64,000 nt of DNA, from the NCBI RefSeq assembly GCF_900143645.1, contig NZ_FRFD01000007.1, positions 1-64,000 on the forward strand. The letters run 5' to 3'. The translations under genes and the position numbers were made by a program. This document shows, in pieces, positions 33,312 to 42,273 of the stretch (its first letter is position 1; the number at the start of each line of letters is the position of its first letter). This DNA is from Anaerocolumna xylanovorans DSM 12503 (GTDB lineage Bacteria > Bacillota > Clostridia > Lachnospirales > Lachnospiraceae). The notes beneath the pieces were generated by a model, which was not told the DNA's origin, did no database searches, and saw only the letters and a program-made list of their open reading frames with translations.

Positions 33312-35961
33312 ACCAGTTAGGTCCTTCATTGACGTCCACCTCTAAAGTTACGAGCAACTCTGCCGCATTCTGCATTTCTTCCTTTAACAGCTTCCTTACC
33401 TCTTCTGCTTCCTCCTTGTGAGCTTCGATTAAAAGTTCATCATGGATTTGCAGAATCAGTCTTGAGCGGAGTTTTAATGCTTTCAGCTTCTCATTTACAC
33501 GTATCATGGCAATCTTTATAATATCCGCTGCCGTTCCCTGAATCGGTGAATTCATTGCCACTCTTTCTCCAAAGGAACGGGTCATAAAATTGGAAGAAGT
33601 AAGCTCCGGTATGGGTCTTCTTCTGCCATACAAGGTAGTCACATACCCTTCGGTCTTCCCTTCATTTACCAATTCGTCCAAAAAGGTCTTCACCCCGGGA
33701 TAGGTGTCAAAATACCGGTTAATGTAGTCTTCGGCTTCTTTTCTGGATATATTCAAACCCTGTCCCAGTCCGAAGGAACTGATTCCGTATACTATTCCGA
33801 AATTAACTGCCTTGGCAGCGCGCCTTTGTTCCGAAGTAACCTCTTCAAAAGGAGTGTGAAATACCAAAGAAGCCGTTATACGGTGAATATCCTGATTCTC
33901 CTTATAAGCTTCAATTAACCTCTCATCTCCGGACATATGGGCAAGTACCCTAAGCTCAATCTGGGAATAGTCTGCATCCAGGAACACATACCCTTCTTCC
34001 GGTATAAATACCTTTCTGATTTCTCTTCCCAGTTCCATACGGATGGGAATATTCTGAAGATTGGGTTCCGTACTGCTGATACGTCCTGTTGCAGCAATAG
34101 TCTGATGAAATTTTCCGTGTATCCTTCCGTCATTACTGATATAGACTGCCAGTCCGTCTGCATAGGTGGACTTTAGCTTGGTCAGCTGACGGTATTCTAA
34201 TATCTTTCCGACAATCGGCTCTTCGGACTGAAGCTTTTCTAACACTTCCGCAGAAGTAGAATAACCTGTCTTGGTCTTTTTGCCATTGGGAAGATGAAGC
34301 TTCTCAAAAAGGATAACACCTAGCTGCTTGGGGGAATTGATATTAAATTCTTCCCCGGCCATTTCATATATTTCCTTTTCCAGCCTGTTAATTCCAACTG
34401 TTAACTTGTCCCCATATTCCTTTAACTCTTCCTTGTTAACCTTTATGCCTCTTTGCTCCATGTCATACAGGGCGTACACCAGAGGCATTTCAATGGTATT
34501 ATAAAGGGAGTCCATCCCTTTCAGTCTTAATTCCTCCAGAACAAGGGGCATTGCCTTTAGAGCAGTATAAGCATAATTACAGAAAAAGGCTGTACTTTCC
34601 TCCTTCTTAAGCTTTAGGAATTCCTTTAAGGATCCCTTTCCAAAAATCTCTGCCTGTGAGGGCAGGGTAAGCTTTAGATAATCCCTGGCAATATCATCAC
34701 ATTCATAAGAGGACTGAAGAGGATTTAACAGATACGCTGCTATGGCAATGTCATCTATTCCCTCTCTTACCTCTTCCGGCAAAAAGACAAGCTGCTCTTT
34801 TAAATGGAGGGTAGCGAAAGACTTTCCCGCTGCCAGGAGCCTGCCAAGGCCTGCTGTTATGTCTTGTCCGCTTAAGGCTTCCGCTTCTTCCGCTGCAAGA
34901 AGAAGGCAGGTATCCTCTCCAAAAGAAAGGGCCAGTCCCAATACTTCTCCCTCTGTTATCAGATAAAAGCCAACAGGGCCGCTCCCGGATACCTTAACTG
35001 CCGCATCAAATATCTCCCCAGCCTTTTTCTTTCCTGTTATAGTCTCAAATTTCGTTTCTTCCTCTTTCTTACTCTTTGCATTGGAAGCATTCACACCGGA
35101 AAAACGATTTAACAGGCTTTTAAGTTCCAGCCTTTTAAAGTAATTGTAGGCATCTTCATTATAAATCTCCTGATAATCTGCGTCTTCTATCCGGTAATCG
35201 ACTTCACAGTCCGTCTTTATCGTTGCAAGGGTCTTGCTTAGATAAGCCTGCTCCCGGTTATTTATCATAGATTCCCTGGCCTTATTCGGTGTTACTTCAT
35301 CAATATGCGCATACGCATTTTCAATGGAGCTAAAGGACATAATGATCTTTGCTGCTGTTTTTTCTCCAATTCCCGGTACGCCCGGTATATTATCGGAAGC
35401 ATCTCCCATGAGTGCTTTCATATCAATAAATTCCTTCGGTGTTACACCATAGGTTTCCATTACATCCTTGGTGTTATAATTTTCAATCTCCGTACCGCCC
35501 TTTTTTGTCTTAGGGATACGTATTTTAATTGTATCTGTTGCTAATTGCAGCAAGTCTCTGTCACCGGATACTACGGATACCTCATATCCTTCCCTTTCCG
35601 CTCTTACTGCCAGGGTTCCAAGAATATCATCTGCTTCATATCCGCCCTTTTCCAGAATGGATATCTTCATCGCCTTTAAGACCTCTTTTAATAAAGGAAC
35701 CTGTCCCCTTAGTTCTTCCGGCATGGCTTTTCTGGTGCCTTTGTACTCCGCATACATCTCATGGCGGAAGGTAGGCTGGTGAACATCAAAAGCAATCGTC
35801 AGATAATCCGGCTTTTCCTCATCCAATATCTTGAATAAAATATTCAGAAAGCCCAATACCGCATTTGTATACAACCCCTCGGAATTTGTCAGCACCGGAA
35901 GGGCATAAAAGGCTCTGTTTAATATACTGTGTCCGTCAATCAATACGATTTTTTTGCTCAT
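33298..35961 (-). CDS. polA: DNA polymerase I
   Basis: 887 residues. N-terminal 5'-3' flap nuclease (about 1-290; IDGHSILNRAFYALP, GYEADDILGTLA, SGDRDLLQL, GDASDNIPGVPGIGEKTA), a 3'-5' exonuclease-like domain (about 310-480), and the polymerase domain (about 500-887) with FLDADYSQIELRVLAHMSGD (motif A), RRAAKAVNFGIVYG (O-helix) and LILQIHDELLIE (motif C). The exonuclease region lacks the DxE pair (the equivalent reads VGFYLITEGE), so proofreading is probably inactive, as in Bacillus and Taq enzymes. It is followed by overlapping coaE. Confidence 0.97.
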   Translation of the reverse strand: MSKKIVLIDGHSILNRAFYALPVLTNSEGLYTNAVLGFLNILFKILDEEKPDYLTIAFDVHQPTFRHEMYAEYKGTRKAMPEELRGQVPLLKEVLKAMKISILEKGGYEADDILGTLAVRAEREGYEVSVVSGDRDLLQLATDTIKIRIPKTKKGGTEIENYNTKDVMETYGVTPKEFIDMKALMGDASDNIPGVPGIGEKTAAKIIMSFSSIENAYAHIDEVTPNKARESMINNREQAYLSKTLATIKTDCEVDYRIEDADYQEIYNEDAYNYFKRLELKSLLNRFSGVNASNAKSKKEEETKFETITGKKKAGEIFDAAVKVSGSGPVGFYLITEGEVLGLALSFGEDTCLLLAAEEAEALSGQDITAGLGRLLAAGKSFATLHLKEQLVFLPEEVREGIDDIAIAAYLLNPLQSSYECDDIARDYLKLTLPSQAEIFGKGSLKEFLKLKKEESTAFFCNYAYTALKAMPLVLEELRLKGMDSLYNTIEMPLVYALYDMEQRGIKVNKEELKEYGDKLTVGINRLEKEIYEMAGEEFNINSPKQLGVILFEKLHLPNGKKTKTGYSTSAEVLEKLQSEEPIVGKILEYRQLTKLKSTYADGLAVYISNDGRIHGKFHQTIAATGRISSTEPNLQNIPIRMELGREIRKVFIPEEGYVFLDADYSQIELRVLAHMSGDERLIEAYKENQDIHRITASLVFHTPFEEVTSEQRRAAKAVNFGIVYGISSFGLGQGLNISRKEAEDYINRYFDTYPGVKTFLDELVNEGKTEGYVTTLYGRRRPIPELTSSNFMTRSFGERVAMNSPIQGTAADIIKIAMIRVNEKLKALKLRSRLILQIHDELLIEAHKEEAEEVRKLLKEEMQNAAELLVTLEVDVNEGPNWYEAK

Positions 35962-36012
35962 GAAAACCTCATTTCTTCACTTTGTTATTTTTCTTATCTT
36001 TGCACATATCCT

Positions 36013-36597
36013 TTACCATTTTTGCCTGTAAGGCCCCGACTTATTAAAATGTCCCTGGAATTTTTCTTTCAGGAGCTTTGCCCCGTCTTCATCCTTTTCC
36101 TCAAGATAACCGTATATATCATCCAATTGGAACATAATCCTGCCGGAAAAGACAGCTCCCGGAACGTTGCTTAAATTCTGATCCCTATAGCCCGAAAAAT
36201 CCGCAAAAAACAAATCCTGCGCAAGAAAGTTACTGGTCTTTGGTTCCATCAGAACATCCTGCACTACATATTCACCTATATGAAAGCTGGAGGCTATTGC
36301 CGCAGCGGATATGATAAGTATCAGAATAATCCGCTTTCTTATATGGGAAAATTTATAATGTACAATCTTTTCCTCATTTTCATTAATCATTTCGATAAAG
36401 TCCTCGTGGAAATTATCTGCCAATTCCTTATCTGCATCCAAACGCCTCATACCGGTTAAGAGAATATAATGAACCTCAAGTTCTTCCATGCAATCCGGGC
36501 AGGATTTGATATGCTGCATAAATTCTTCCAGCTGCTCCATACTTAATTTGTTATCAATAAAAGGCATCATAAGCCTTTGAACTTCCAAACAGTTCAT
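36013..36597 (-). CDS. zf-HC2 (anti-sigma-like) single-pass membrane protein
   Basis: 194 residues. The N-terminal zinc-finger HC2 segment reads MNCLEVQRLMMPFIDNKL...FMQHIKSCPDCMEELEVHY, giving the HxxxCxxC pattern (HIKSCPDC, about 29-36) of ZAS anti-sigma factors. One membrane segment follows (IRKRIILILIISAAAIASSF, about 86-105) with an extracellular C-terminus. No sigma-factor gene is adjacent. It is the first gene behind a good promoter, with polA next, so it may be cotranscribed with polA-coaE. Confidence 0.8.
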   Translation of the reverse strand: MNCLEVQRLMMPFIDNKLSMEQLEEFMQHIKSCPDCMEELEVHYILLTGMRRLDADKELADNFHEDFIEMINENEEKIVHYKFSHIRKRIILILIISAAAIASSFHIGEYVVQDVLMEPKTSNFLAQDLFFADFSGYRDQNLSNVPGAVFSGRIMFQLDDIYGYLEEKDEDGAKLLKEKFQGHFNKSGPYRQKW

Positions 36598-36675
36598 TTT
36601 CTTCCATACCTTTCAGATGCTGCAATGGGACACAGCTTGTATCATTGGACAATAAAACTATATGTTTAATTATTT

Positions 36676-36704
36676 ATTTTACCCTTTTTTTAATAATGTT
36701 TCAA
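36676..36704 (-). promoter_or_regulatory. Sigma-A promoter upstream of the zf-HC2 gene and polA
   Basis: TTGAAA (36699-36704) and TAAAAT (36676-36681) with a 17-base spacer on the minus strand, about 80 bases before the zf-HC2 start. Confidence 0.8.
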
Positions 36705-36747
36705 CCATACTTTCTAATTCCTTCACAGAAAAGTCCGGCTACCTTAA

Positions 36748-36789
36748 GAAAAAAGAATACCGGACTGAATTTTCCTTCAATCCGGTATC
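36748..36789 (-). terminator. Terminator of the radical SAM-flippase operon
   Basis: A 13-bp imperfect stem (ATACCGGACTGAA, 36757-36769, and its partner, 36777-36789) is followed by TTCTTTTTTCTT in the transcript. It overlaps the flippase stop codon. A second possible pairing uses a further GTCCGG copy at about 36733. Confidence 0.8.
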
Positions 36790-37787
36790 TCCTTTATGTT
36801 GGTTCTTCCTAAATTCCATGCAATAACACTTCCAATTAAAAACGGTAACAATGTGGTAACAAGCCTGTATACCAGCGCCAGAGAGACGGAACGCTGCTCT
36901 CCCAGGATAGGGGAATAGACAATAACAAATACAGCCTCAAGGGCTCCAAGCCCGCTGGGAACCGGTATCACTCCCGCCAGCATATTGGTTAAGGCCGTTA
37001 AGACCAGCATTTCCCCCACCGTAAGTCCGGTATCGCTTCCATAAATGACGAAAGGAATCAGATACCAGCAGGTAAACTTAAAAAAGTCCAGAAAAAGTAT
37101 CCGCGCCAGCCTTTTCTTTTCTTTTATAAATTCCCCGGAAGCTTCCTGCAAAACTCTTGCCTGCTCTGTCAGCCGGTTTATTCTATCCTGCCATTTTTTG
37201 TGCCCTTTTCCTAGTCTGGGAAACGCTGTAAGCACCGCCCGGGAGCTTTTTGTCGGTAAGGAAATAAAAACAATTCCCGCAACAATCCCCACTGTTATGG
37301 CAATCGCTGACACCATATAGGGAGTAAGATTTCCATTAAAACGCCTGATAACAGGAAACAGCAGAATAAAGCCTGCTGTCCCATAGAGGACTATGGTTAT
37401 TTTATGCAGCATATATTGAATGAGGCTTATGCCGGTTGCCTTTGCTGTCTTTATTCCCGCTTCATGAAGGTAATAGATTTCACCCAGCCCTGCTCCGCTT
37501 CCAAAGGTGGCAATGCGTAAAAAAGCGCAATAAAAAGCACACTCCAGACACTTGTAAATTGACATCCTCTGGACATGCTTCCCTGCTACCTGTTTTACGA
37601 CAACTCCCTCTGCTGTCATATAGCAGAGGGATAACAAACAAATTACTATAATCTTGACAAGAGAGATATTCCGCATTTCCAACAGTCCTTCATAAATTAA
37701 ATTTCTGCTGATAAATACGGCAATGCCTATAAGGATTCCTGCCAAAGCTTTCTTTATCCATTTCTTATTGATACTTTCAATTTTCAT
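36777..37787 (-). CDS. Flippase-like integral membrane protein (YbhN/UPF0104, lysylphosphatidylglycerol synthase TM-like)
   Basis: 336 residues with about 8 membrane segments, for example LAGILIGIAVFISRNLIYEG, LVKIIVICLLSLCYMTAEGVV, IVLYGTAGFILLFPVI, MVSAIAITVGIVAGIVFISL, MLVLTALTNMLAGVIPVPSGLGALEAVFVIVY. The GVIPVPSGLGALE motif is typical of the flippase-like domain shared with MprF. No catalytic MprF domain is attached. It probably moves or modifies a lipid. It is 25 bases downstream of a radical SAM gene and shares its terminator. Confidence 0.85.
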   Translation of the reverse strand: MKIESINKKWIKKALAGILIGIAVFISRNLIYEGLLEMRNISLVKIIVICLLSLCYMTAEGVVVKQVAGKHVQRMSIYKCLECAFYCAFLRIATFGSGAGLGEIYYLHEAGIKTAKATGISLIQYMLHKITIVLYGTAGFILLFPVIRRFNGNLTPYMVSAIAITVGIVAGIVFISLPTKSSRAVLTAFPRLGKGHKKWQDRINRLTEQARVLQEASGEFIKEKKRLARILFLDFFKFTCWYLIPFVIYGSDTGLTVGEMLVLTALTNMLAGVIPVPSGLGALEAVFVIVYSPILGEQRSVSLALVYRLVTTLLPFLIGSVIAWNLGRTNIKEIPD

Positions 37788-37812
37788 ACCTGTAATGTAT
37801 CCATTTTCCGTT

Positions 37813-39198
37813 TCATATTACTTTTTCCATCTTTTTTTCCTTTCTCTGTTCCCAGAGTTCTTCTGCTGCCGGTTCCCATTCCCGGGAATATCTGGCACAT
37901 TTCCCGCACAAATGCTCCACTTCTTCCGGAGATTGCATATCTGTTGACTTGGCACATGTCCGGCTGACCATTTCCTTTAGATATTCGGGATTTTCTAACA
38001 TCGGACAGGGCCTTAAATGATTATTATTAAAGGGCTGCCCTTTTCGGTATTCCAGAAACAACGGCTGCTTCAGGCATTCTAACAGGCTCTTTTCCCGTAT
38101 ATTGGCACCTGAATAATGGATGAACACACAGGGCTCCACATCCCCATTGGGGTTAATATGGCAGTAACGTCTTCCGCCTGCAATACATCCTCCCACAAAC
38201 TCGCCGTCATTTTGAAAATCCATTGCAAAAATCTGCTTTCCGCCTTCTTTTCCGCGAATTTCCCGGACTCTGTTATACATATACTCCCTTTGTTCTTTTG
38301 ATGGCAGCAATTCTTCCGAGGCATCATTCCCCACAGGCATATAATGAAAATACCAGGTAAAACGGCAGCCTTTTTCTATAATTATATCCAGAAATTCATC
38401 TGAGGATACTTCTTCTATATTATGACTGGTATAGCAGATGGAGGTTCCAAAAAGCAATCCGTATTTTTTCATTAAATCCATTGCTGCCATGACCTTCTGA
38501 TAGGTTCCGCCGCCTCTTCTTCCGTCATTAACCTCTTCAAATCCTTCCAGGCTTAAGGAAAATGACAGATTTCCGACACGTACCGCTTCACGGCAGAACT
38601 CTTCATCAATCAGAGTTCCGTTAGTAAAGGCATGAAAGGCGCAATCTTTATGCTTTTCACAAAGACTTATAATATCTTCTTTCCTAATCAGCGGCTCTCC
38701 GCCGGTATACATATAGAAATATATTCCGATTTCCTTCCCCTGTGTAATAACACTGTCCATTTCTTCGTAGGTAAGATTCATGCGGTGTCCATACTCCGCT
38801 GCCCAGCAGCCGGTACAGTGCAGATTGCAGGCACTGGTAGGATCCATAAGAATAATCCATGGAATATTGCACTGGTGCTTTTTCTCCATTTCCAGGGACT
38901 TTTTATAGCCGCCAAAAGCAGATTCAAAACCAAGGTTTAAGGCTGATACTTTTATCACATGGGGATTCAATTCATCCAGAGCACGGTTAACATACTGCAT
39001 CCACTTTCCATCTCTGTCACGAATCAAACTCCTGGCACTTTCATATGATTCCTCCCTAAAAATATCACCCAGAAATTTTTCCGATATGTCCACCATTTTT
39101 AAAAGGTTCTTTTCCCTGTCTTTATTGATGTATTTCAGTACCCCGTCAATTGCTATACCGTATGCTTTTCGTACTGCCTGATGTTTTAGTTCCATCAT
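37813..39198 (-). CDS. Radical SAM / SPASM-domain protein
   Basis: 461 residues. The radical SAM cluster motif is PTSACNLHCTGCWAAEYGH (CxxxCxxC, about 123-141), with GGEPLIR for SAM binding. The C-terminal SPASM-like part has further cysteines (GGCIAGGRRYCHINPNGDVEPC, about 351-372, and HLCGKC near 440) for auxiliary Fe-S clusters. The roughly 100-residue N-terminal part is a helical extension seen in Lachnospiraceae homologues. The substrate is unknown. Pairing with a flippase-like protein suggests a lipid or peptide product handled at the membrane. AGGAGG lies 5 bases before the ATG. Confidence 0.88.
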   Translation of the reverse strand: MMELKHQAVRKAYGIAIDGVLKYINKDREKNLLKMVDISEKFLGDIFREESYESARSLIRDRDGKWMQYVNRALDELNPHVIKVSALNLGFESAFGGYKKSLEMEKKHQCNIPWIILMDPTSACNLHCTGCWAAEYGHRMNLTYEEMDSVITQGKEIGIYFYMYTGGEPLIRKEDIISLCEKHKDCAFHAFTNGTLIDEEFCREAVRVGNLSFSLSLEGFEEVNDGRRGGGTYQKVMAAMDLMKKYGLLFGTSICYTSHNIEEVSSDEFLDIIIEKGCRFTWYFHYMPVGNDASEELLPSKEQREYMYNRVREIRGKEGGKQIFAMDFQNDGEFVGGCIAGGRRYCHINPNGDVEPCVFIHYSGANIREKSLLECLKQPLFLEYRKGQPFNNNHLRPCPMLENPEYLKEMVSRTCAKSTDMQSPEEVEHLCGKCARYSREWEPAAEELWEQRKEKKMEKVI

Positions 39199-39305
39199 TC
39201 AATCCTCCTGTTTCTTTTCTGCTGGCTGTGCCATATGCTTCTTAACGTTTTACTTATTCCCTTTTATTATATAAAACAGTTAAAAAATTTCACTGGACAT
39301 CTTAT

Positions 39306-39324
39306 GTGTTTTGTCCCAAAACAC
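39306..39324. promoter_or_regulatory. Palindromic operator candidate upstream of the radical SAM gene
   Basis: A perfect inverted repeat, GTGTTTTG-TCC-CAAAACAC (8+3+8), lies between the TetR gene end and the radical SAM start. Its size and symmetry fit a TetR-family operator, so the adjacent regulator may control the radical SAM-flippase pair. Confidence 0.55.
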
Positions 39325-39388
39325 GACAGATATTCCAATATGTTACATTCACAGTAAAAAGAACCAGATGATATTTTAATGGAATCTT

Positions 39389-39943
39389 CTATATAATGTC
39401 TTCCGGTTTATTTTGCATTACCTTCTCAGCCGTATGCCAGATGCAAGATTTCAACAGCTGGATGAACTTATCTGCGGGAATGCACTCCTTTTCCTGGAGC
39501 CAGCGCTCAATAGCCAAAATGAAAGCATCGGCAAAAAAGTCCACATAAAAATTCCAGCTTTCTTTTTCGTAGAATATATTCTTTAAATATTCTGATATAA
39601 CCGGTAGAAGCAGTTCCCTAAAATAACTTGAAAATGAATTCTGCCCTTCTATCATCAATACCTTCTGATAAAAGTTTCTGTTCTGGTAGAAATAGTGACA
39701 GATATCCTCCACGGCTTCCCATTCCGTATTATAATTTTTCTTCTTTGCAACCTCATAAAATTCGGTATAGTAAATCCAGTTTACAAGATCATATTTATCT
39801 TTGAAATGGTAATAAAAACTTTTCCGGTTCATATCACATTTTTCGCATATGTTAGCAACGCTTATTTTCGAAAAAGATTCTTCTTGCAGCAGCTCTTTTA
39901 AGGAACCTGCAAGAGCTCTCTTTGTTATATTGGAATCTGACAA
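39389..39943 (-). CDS. TetR/AcrR-family regulator (DhaS-like)
   Basis: About 184 residues. The N-terminal HTH is ALAGSLKELLQEESFSKISVANICEKCDMNRKSFYYHFKDKYDLVNWIYY, closest to the dihydroxyacetone-kinase regulator-like TetR subgroup with C-terminal TetR_C domain. I chose the TTG at 39943 because a perfect AGGAGG lies 7 bases upstream; an upstream ATG would place that Shine-Dalgarno inside the coding sequence. It probably controls the downstream radical SAM and flippase genes. Confidence 0.85.
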   Translation of the reverse strand: MSDSNITKRALAGSLKELLQEESFSKISVANICEKCDMNRKSFYYHFKDKYDLVNWIYYTEFYEVAKKKNYNTEWEAVEDICHYFYQNRNFYQKVLMIEGQNSFSSYFRELLLPVISEYLKNIFYEKESWNFYVDFFADAFILAIERWLQEKECIPADKFIQLLKSCIWHTAEKVMQNKPEDII

Positions 39944-40092
39944 TGGTTTTCCTCCTCTCAATTTCAAAAATGCTGCTTTACAACAGCTGCACGATATAAC
40001 AACTTTCTGATTTTTGCATACTTCATATAATGTATTATTTTACCATGCTTTCCTCTTATAGTAAATTAAGATAAAATCGTGTATTTTTTTTC

Positions 40093-40121
40093 TTGCTTTC
40101 TGCCTGGATTTATGTTAAAAT
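40093..40121 (+). promoter_or_regulatory. Promoter of tRNA-Leu
   Basis: TTGCTT (40093-40098) and TAAAAT (40116-40121) with a 17-base spacer, 54 bases upstream of the tRNA. Confidence 0.65.
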
Positions 40122-40175
40122 AATTTTCGCTGGTTCAAGATGTACAATCTCTATGAAACAGCATATTAACAGCAA

Positions 40176-40259
40176 GCCGGTGTGTTGGAATTGGCAGACG
40201 AGACGGACTCAAAATCCGTTGTCCGCGAGGGCGTGTGGGTTCGAGTCCCACCACCGGCA
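40176..40259 (+). tRNA. tRNA-Leu (anticodon CAA)
   Basis: 84-base class II tRNA with a perfect 7-bp acceptor stem (GCCGGTG/CACCGGC), discriminator A, and anticodon loop CTCAAAA giving anticodon CAA for UUG codons. It has a long variable arm (GTCCGCGAGGGC region) and T-arm GGGTTCGAGTCCC. The CCA end is not encoded. Confidence 0.95.
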
Positions 40260-40261
40260 TC

Positions 40262-40304
40262 AAAAAGACATAGCTTTCCACTAAGGAAACGCTATGTCTT
40301 TTTT
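40262..40304 (+). terminator. Terminator of tRNA-Leu
   Basis: AAAAAGACATAGC and its complement form a 13-bp stem extended by TTTCC/GGAAA, followed by six T residues on the plus strand. The A run on the other side allows bidirectional use. Confidence 0.85.
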
Positions 40305-40404
40305 CATATCTAAAATTATGCTATAATCAGTTTAGCGCAACCTTAGGCACTTATTATGGCTATAATGCGAGGGAAGTTATTTATATTAGGTACGGGAGGC
40401 AGAC

Positions 40405-40512
40405 ATGCAGACGGGAGATAAAATAGTATTTGACCGATACGAATGGCACGTGCTTGACATAGAAAACAATGCGGCTTTGATTATAACCGAAGATATAGGA
40501 GTAATAGAGTAA
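40405..40512 (+). CDS. Small protein or DUF6273 N-terminal remnant (35 aa)
   Basis: A 35-codon frame with a strong Shine-Dalgarno (GGGAGG, 5 bases from the ATG) begins MQTGDKIVFDRYEWHVLDIE. It resembles the N-terminal strand pair of DUF6273-type proteins (GDKIxFGxYEWRVLDI), but stops after ITEDIGVIE. It could be a truncated gene carried with the module, or a functional short leader. It ends 16 bases before the response regulator and is likely cotranscribed. A TATAAT at 40361-40366 could be part of the promoter, but no good -35 is seen. Confidence 0.55.
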   Translation: MQTGDKIVFDRYEWHVLDIENNAALIITEDIGVIE

Positions 40513-40528
40513 AGGATGGTGAAAATAA

Positions 40529-41215
40529 ATGAAACGGATATTTTTGGTTGAGGACGATAAGGCAATCGCCAAAAACCTTATGCTTTTGCTCCGCTCGGAG
40601 GGATTTGCAGTCACTCACGCCCCTACGCAGAGTGAAGCCCTTGCCGCGCTTGCCGGGAATAAATTTGACTTGGCCTTGGTTGATATTTCCTTGCCTGACG
40701 GAAATGGCTTTACGGTTTGCACCGAAATCAAAGAAACAGGGGATATTCCCGTTATCTTTCTGACGGCTTCCGGCGATGAGGCGAGTGTTGTTACCGGGCT
40801 GAACATGGGCGCCGACGACTATATCACCAAGCCTTTTCGTCCGCGTGAACTGATCGCACGAATCAGAACCGCCCTGCGAAAAAGCGGATGCTCTCCATCG
40901 GCTTTTGAAATCTCCGGGCTTCATGTCGATATGGCAAGCGGCGTTGTGAAAAAGGGCGGCAGTGAGATTTTTCTTTCAGCCTTAGAATACCGCTTGCTGC
41001 TGGTGTTTATTAACAACCCTAAAAGTATTATCACAAGGAGCAGGCTGCTTGACGAATTGTGGGATGCTGCGGGCGAGTTTGTCAATGACAACACATTAAC
41101 CGTGTATATCAAACGCCTGCGAGAGAAGATAGAGAACACCCCTCCAAACCCGCAAATCATTTTGACCGTTCGCGGGACGGGATATAGATTGGGGGATGGG
41201 TATGCTTCGGAATAG
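40529..41215 (+). CDS. OmpR-family response regulator of a BceR/VanR-like system
   Basis: 228 residues. The receiver domain has the acidic pair in FLVEDDKAIAKNL, phosphoacceptor Asp in LALVDISLPDGNGF (about residue 53) and Lys in ADDYITKPFRPREL. The C-terminal winged helix (about 130-225) ends VRGTGYRLG. It probably activates the ABC transporter genes downstream. Base composition is visibly richer in GC than in neighbouring regions, as for the whole module. The next gene starts within its last codons. Confidence 0.93.
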   Translation: MKRIFLVEDDKAIAKNLMLLLRSEGFAVTHAPTQSEALAALAGNKFDLALVDISLPDGNGFTVCTEIKETGDIPVIFLTASGDEASVVTGLNMGADDYITKPFRPRELIARIRTALRKSGCSPSAFEISGLHVDMASGVVKKGGSEIFLSALEYRLLLVFINNPKSIITRSRLLDELWDAAGEFVNDNTLTVYIKRLREKIENTPPNPQIILTVRGTGYRLGDGYASE

Positions 41216-42191
41216 AGAGTTTCGAAAATTTTCCATTTTCTTCTCCTTAATAGCTGCCGCCACTGTGATGCTGGGATTTGCAATCAATACGTTGGCTGGA
41301 ATCCTTTCCATTGCTTCTGTCACCGCTTTTGGGACAACGTTTTTTACATTTACCAAAGCCCGCTATAAAAGCATTGCACAAATTTCAGATCAAATCGACC
41401 TTGTACTTCATCACGCTGACCGTCTGTATATTTGTGAATCGGATGAGGGTGAACTTTCCATTCTGCAAAGCGAGATAACAAAAATGACGCTGCGTATTCG
41501 GGAGCAAAACGACGCACTAAAAAAAGAAAAAGAACATCTTTCCGATTCTCTGGCCGACATAGCCCACCAACTCCGCACTCCGCTCACATCCGTAAACCTT
41601 ATTCTGTCATTGTTAGAGAATAACCCTGACGAAAATAAACGGAAAGCATTGATACGGGAAACAAAGGAATTGTTTGTACAGATGGATTGGCTGCTTACTT
41701 CCCTGCTGAAATTATCCCGCCTGGACGCGGGCATTGTGGTGTTCAAAAGCGAGCAGATCGATGCGAACACTTTGATAAGCGCTGCTCTTCACCCGTTTTT
41801 GATTCCAATGGAACTGCACGATATTGCTTTGCAAACAGACGTGCCAAAAGGGATACTCATTCAGGGTGATTCTGGCTGGCTTTCGGAAGCAATTCAAAAC
41901 ATTCTCAAAAATTGTATCGAAAGCGCAGGCGATAACGGGAAGATCGAGATTGTTTGTGAGGACAATTCACTGTTTACCGAGATTGCCATCCACGACAGCG
42001 GCGCGGGCTTTGAAAAAGAAGATTTACTCTGCCTGTTTGACAGGTTCTATCGTGGGAAAAATGCAGGCGTTGCAGGATACGGGATTGGATTGGCTCTCTG
42101 CAAGACGATTATAACACGGCAGGGCGGGACGATTACCGCCAAAAATCACCCGCAGGGCGGCGCAATATTTGCCATTCGTTTCCCAAAGTGA
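41202..42191 (+). CDS. Sensor histidine kinase (short, intramembrane-sensing type)
   Basis: About 329 residues. Two membrane segments near the N-terminus (about 9-28 and 30-50) have almost no extracellular loop, a layout like BceS-type kinases that sense through their transporter. H-box is ADIAHQLRTPLTSVNLIL, N-box EAIQNILKNCIESAG, G1 IHDSGAGFEKEDLLCLFDRFYRG and G2 GYGIGLALCKTII. It overlaps the regulator by 14 bases. GGGGG lies 6 bases before the ATG at 41202; an in-frame ATG at 41196 is too close to it. Confidence 0.92.
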   Translation: MLRNREFRKFSIFFSLIAAATVMLGFAINTLAGILSIASVTAFGTTFFTFTKARYKSIAQISDQIDLVLHHADRLYICESDEGELSILQSEITKMTLRIREQNDALKKEKEHLSDSLADIAHQLRTPLTSVNLILSLLENNPDENKRKALIRETKELFVQMDWLLTSLLKLSRLDAGIVVFKSEQIDANTLISAALHPFLIPMELHDIALQTDVPKGILIQGDSGWLSEAIQNILKNCIESAGDNGKIEIVCEDNSLFTEIAIHDSGAGFEKEDLLCLFDRFYRGKNAGVAGYGIGLALCKTIITRQGGTITAKNHPQGGAIFAIRFPK

Positions 42192-42273
42192 CGAATCTCT
42201 CACCTGAAAGTCACAGAGATGTAAGCTGAAAATTCTATTATATGGGTAAAACATGAAAAAGGAGGCTCACATA

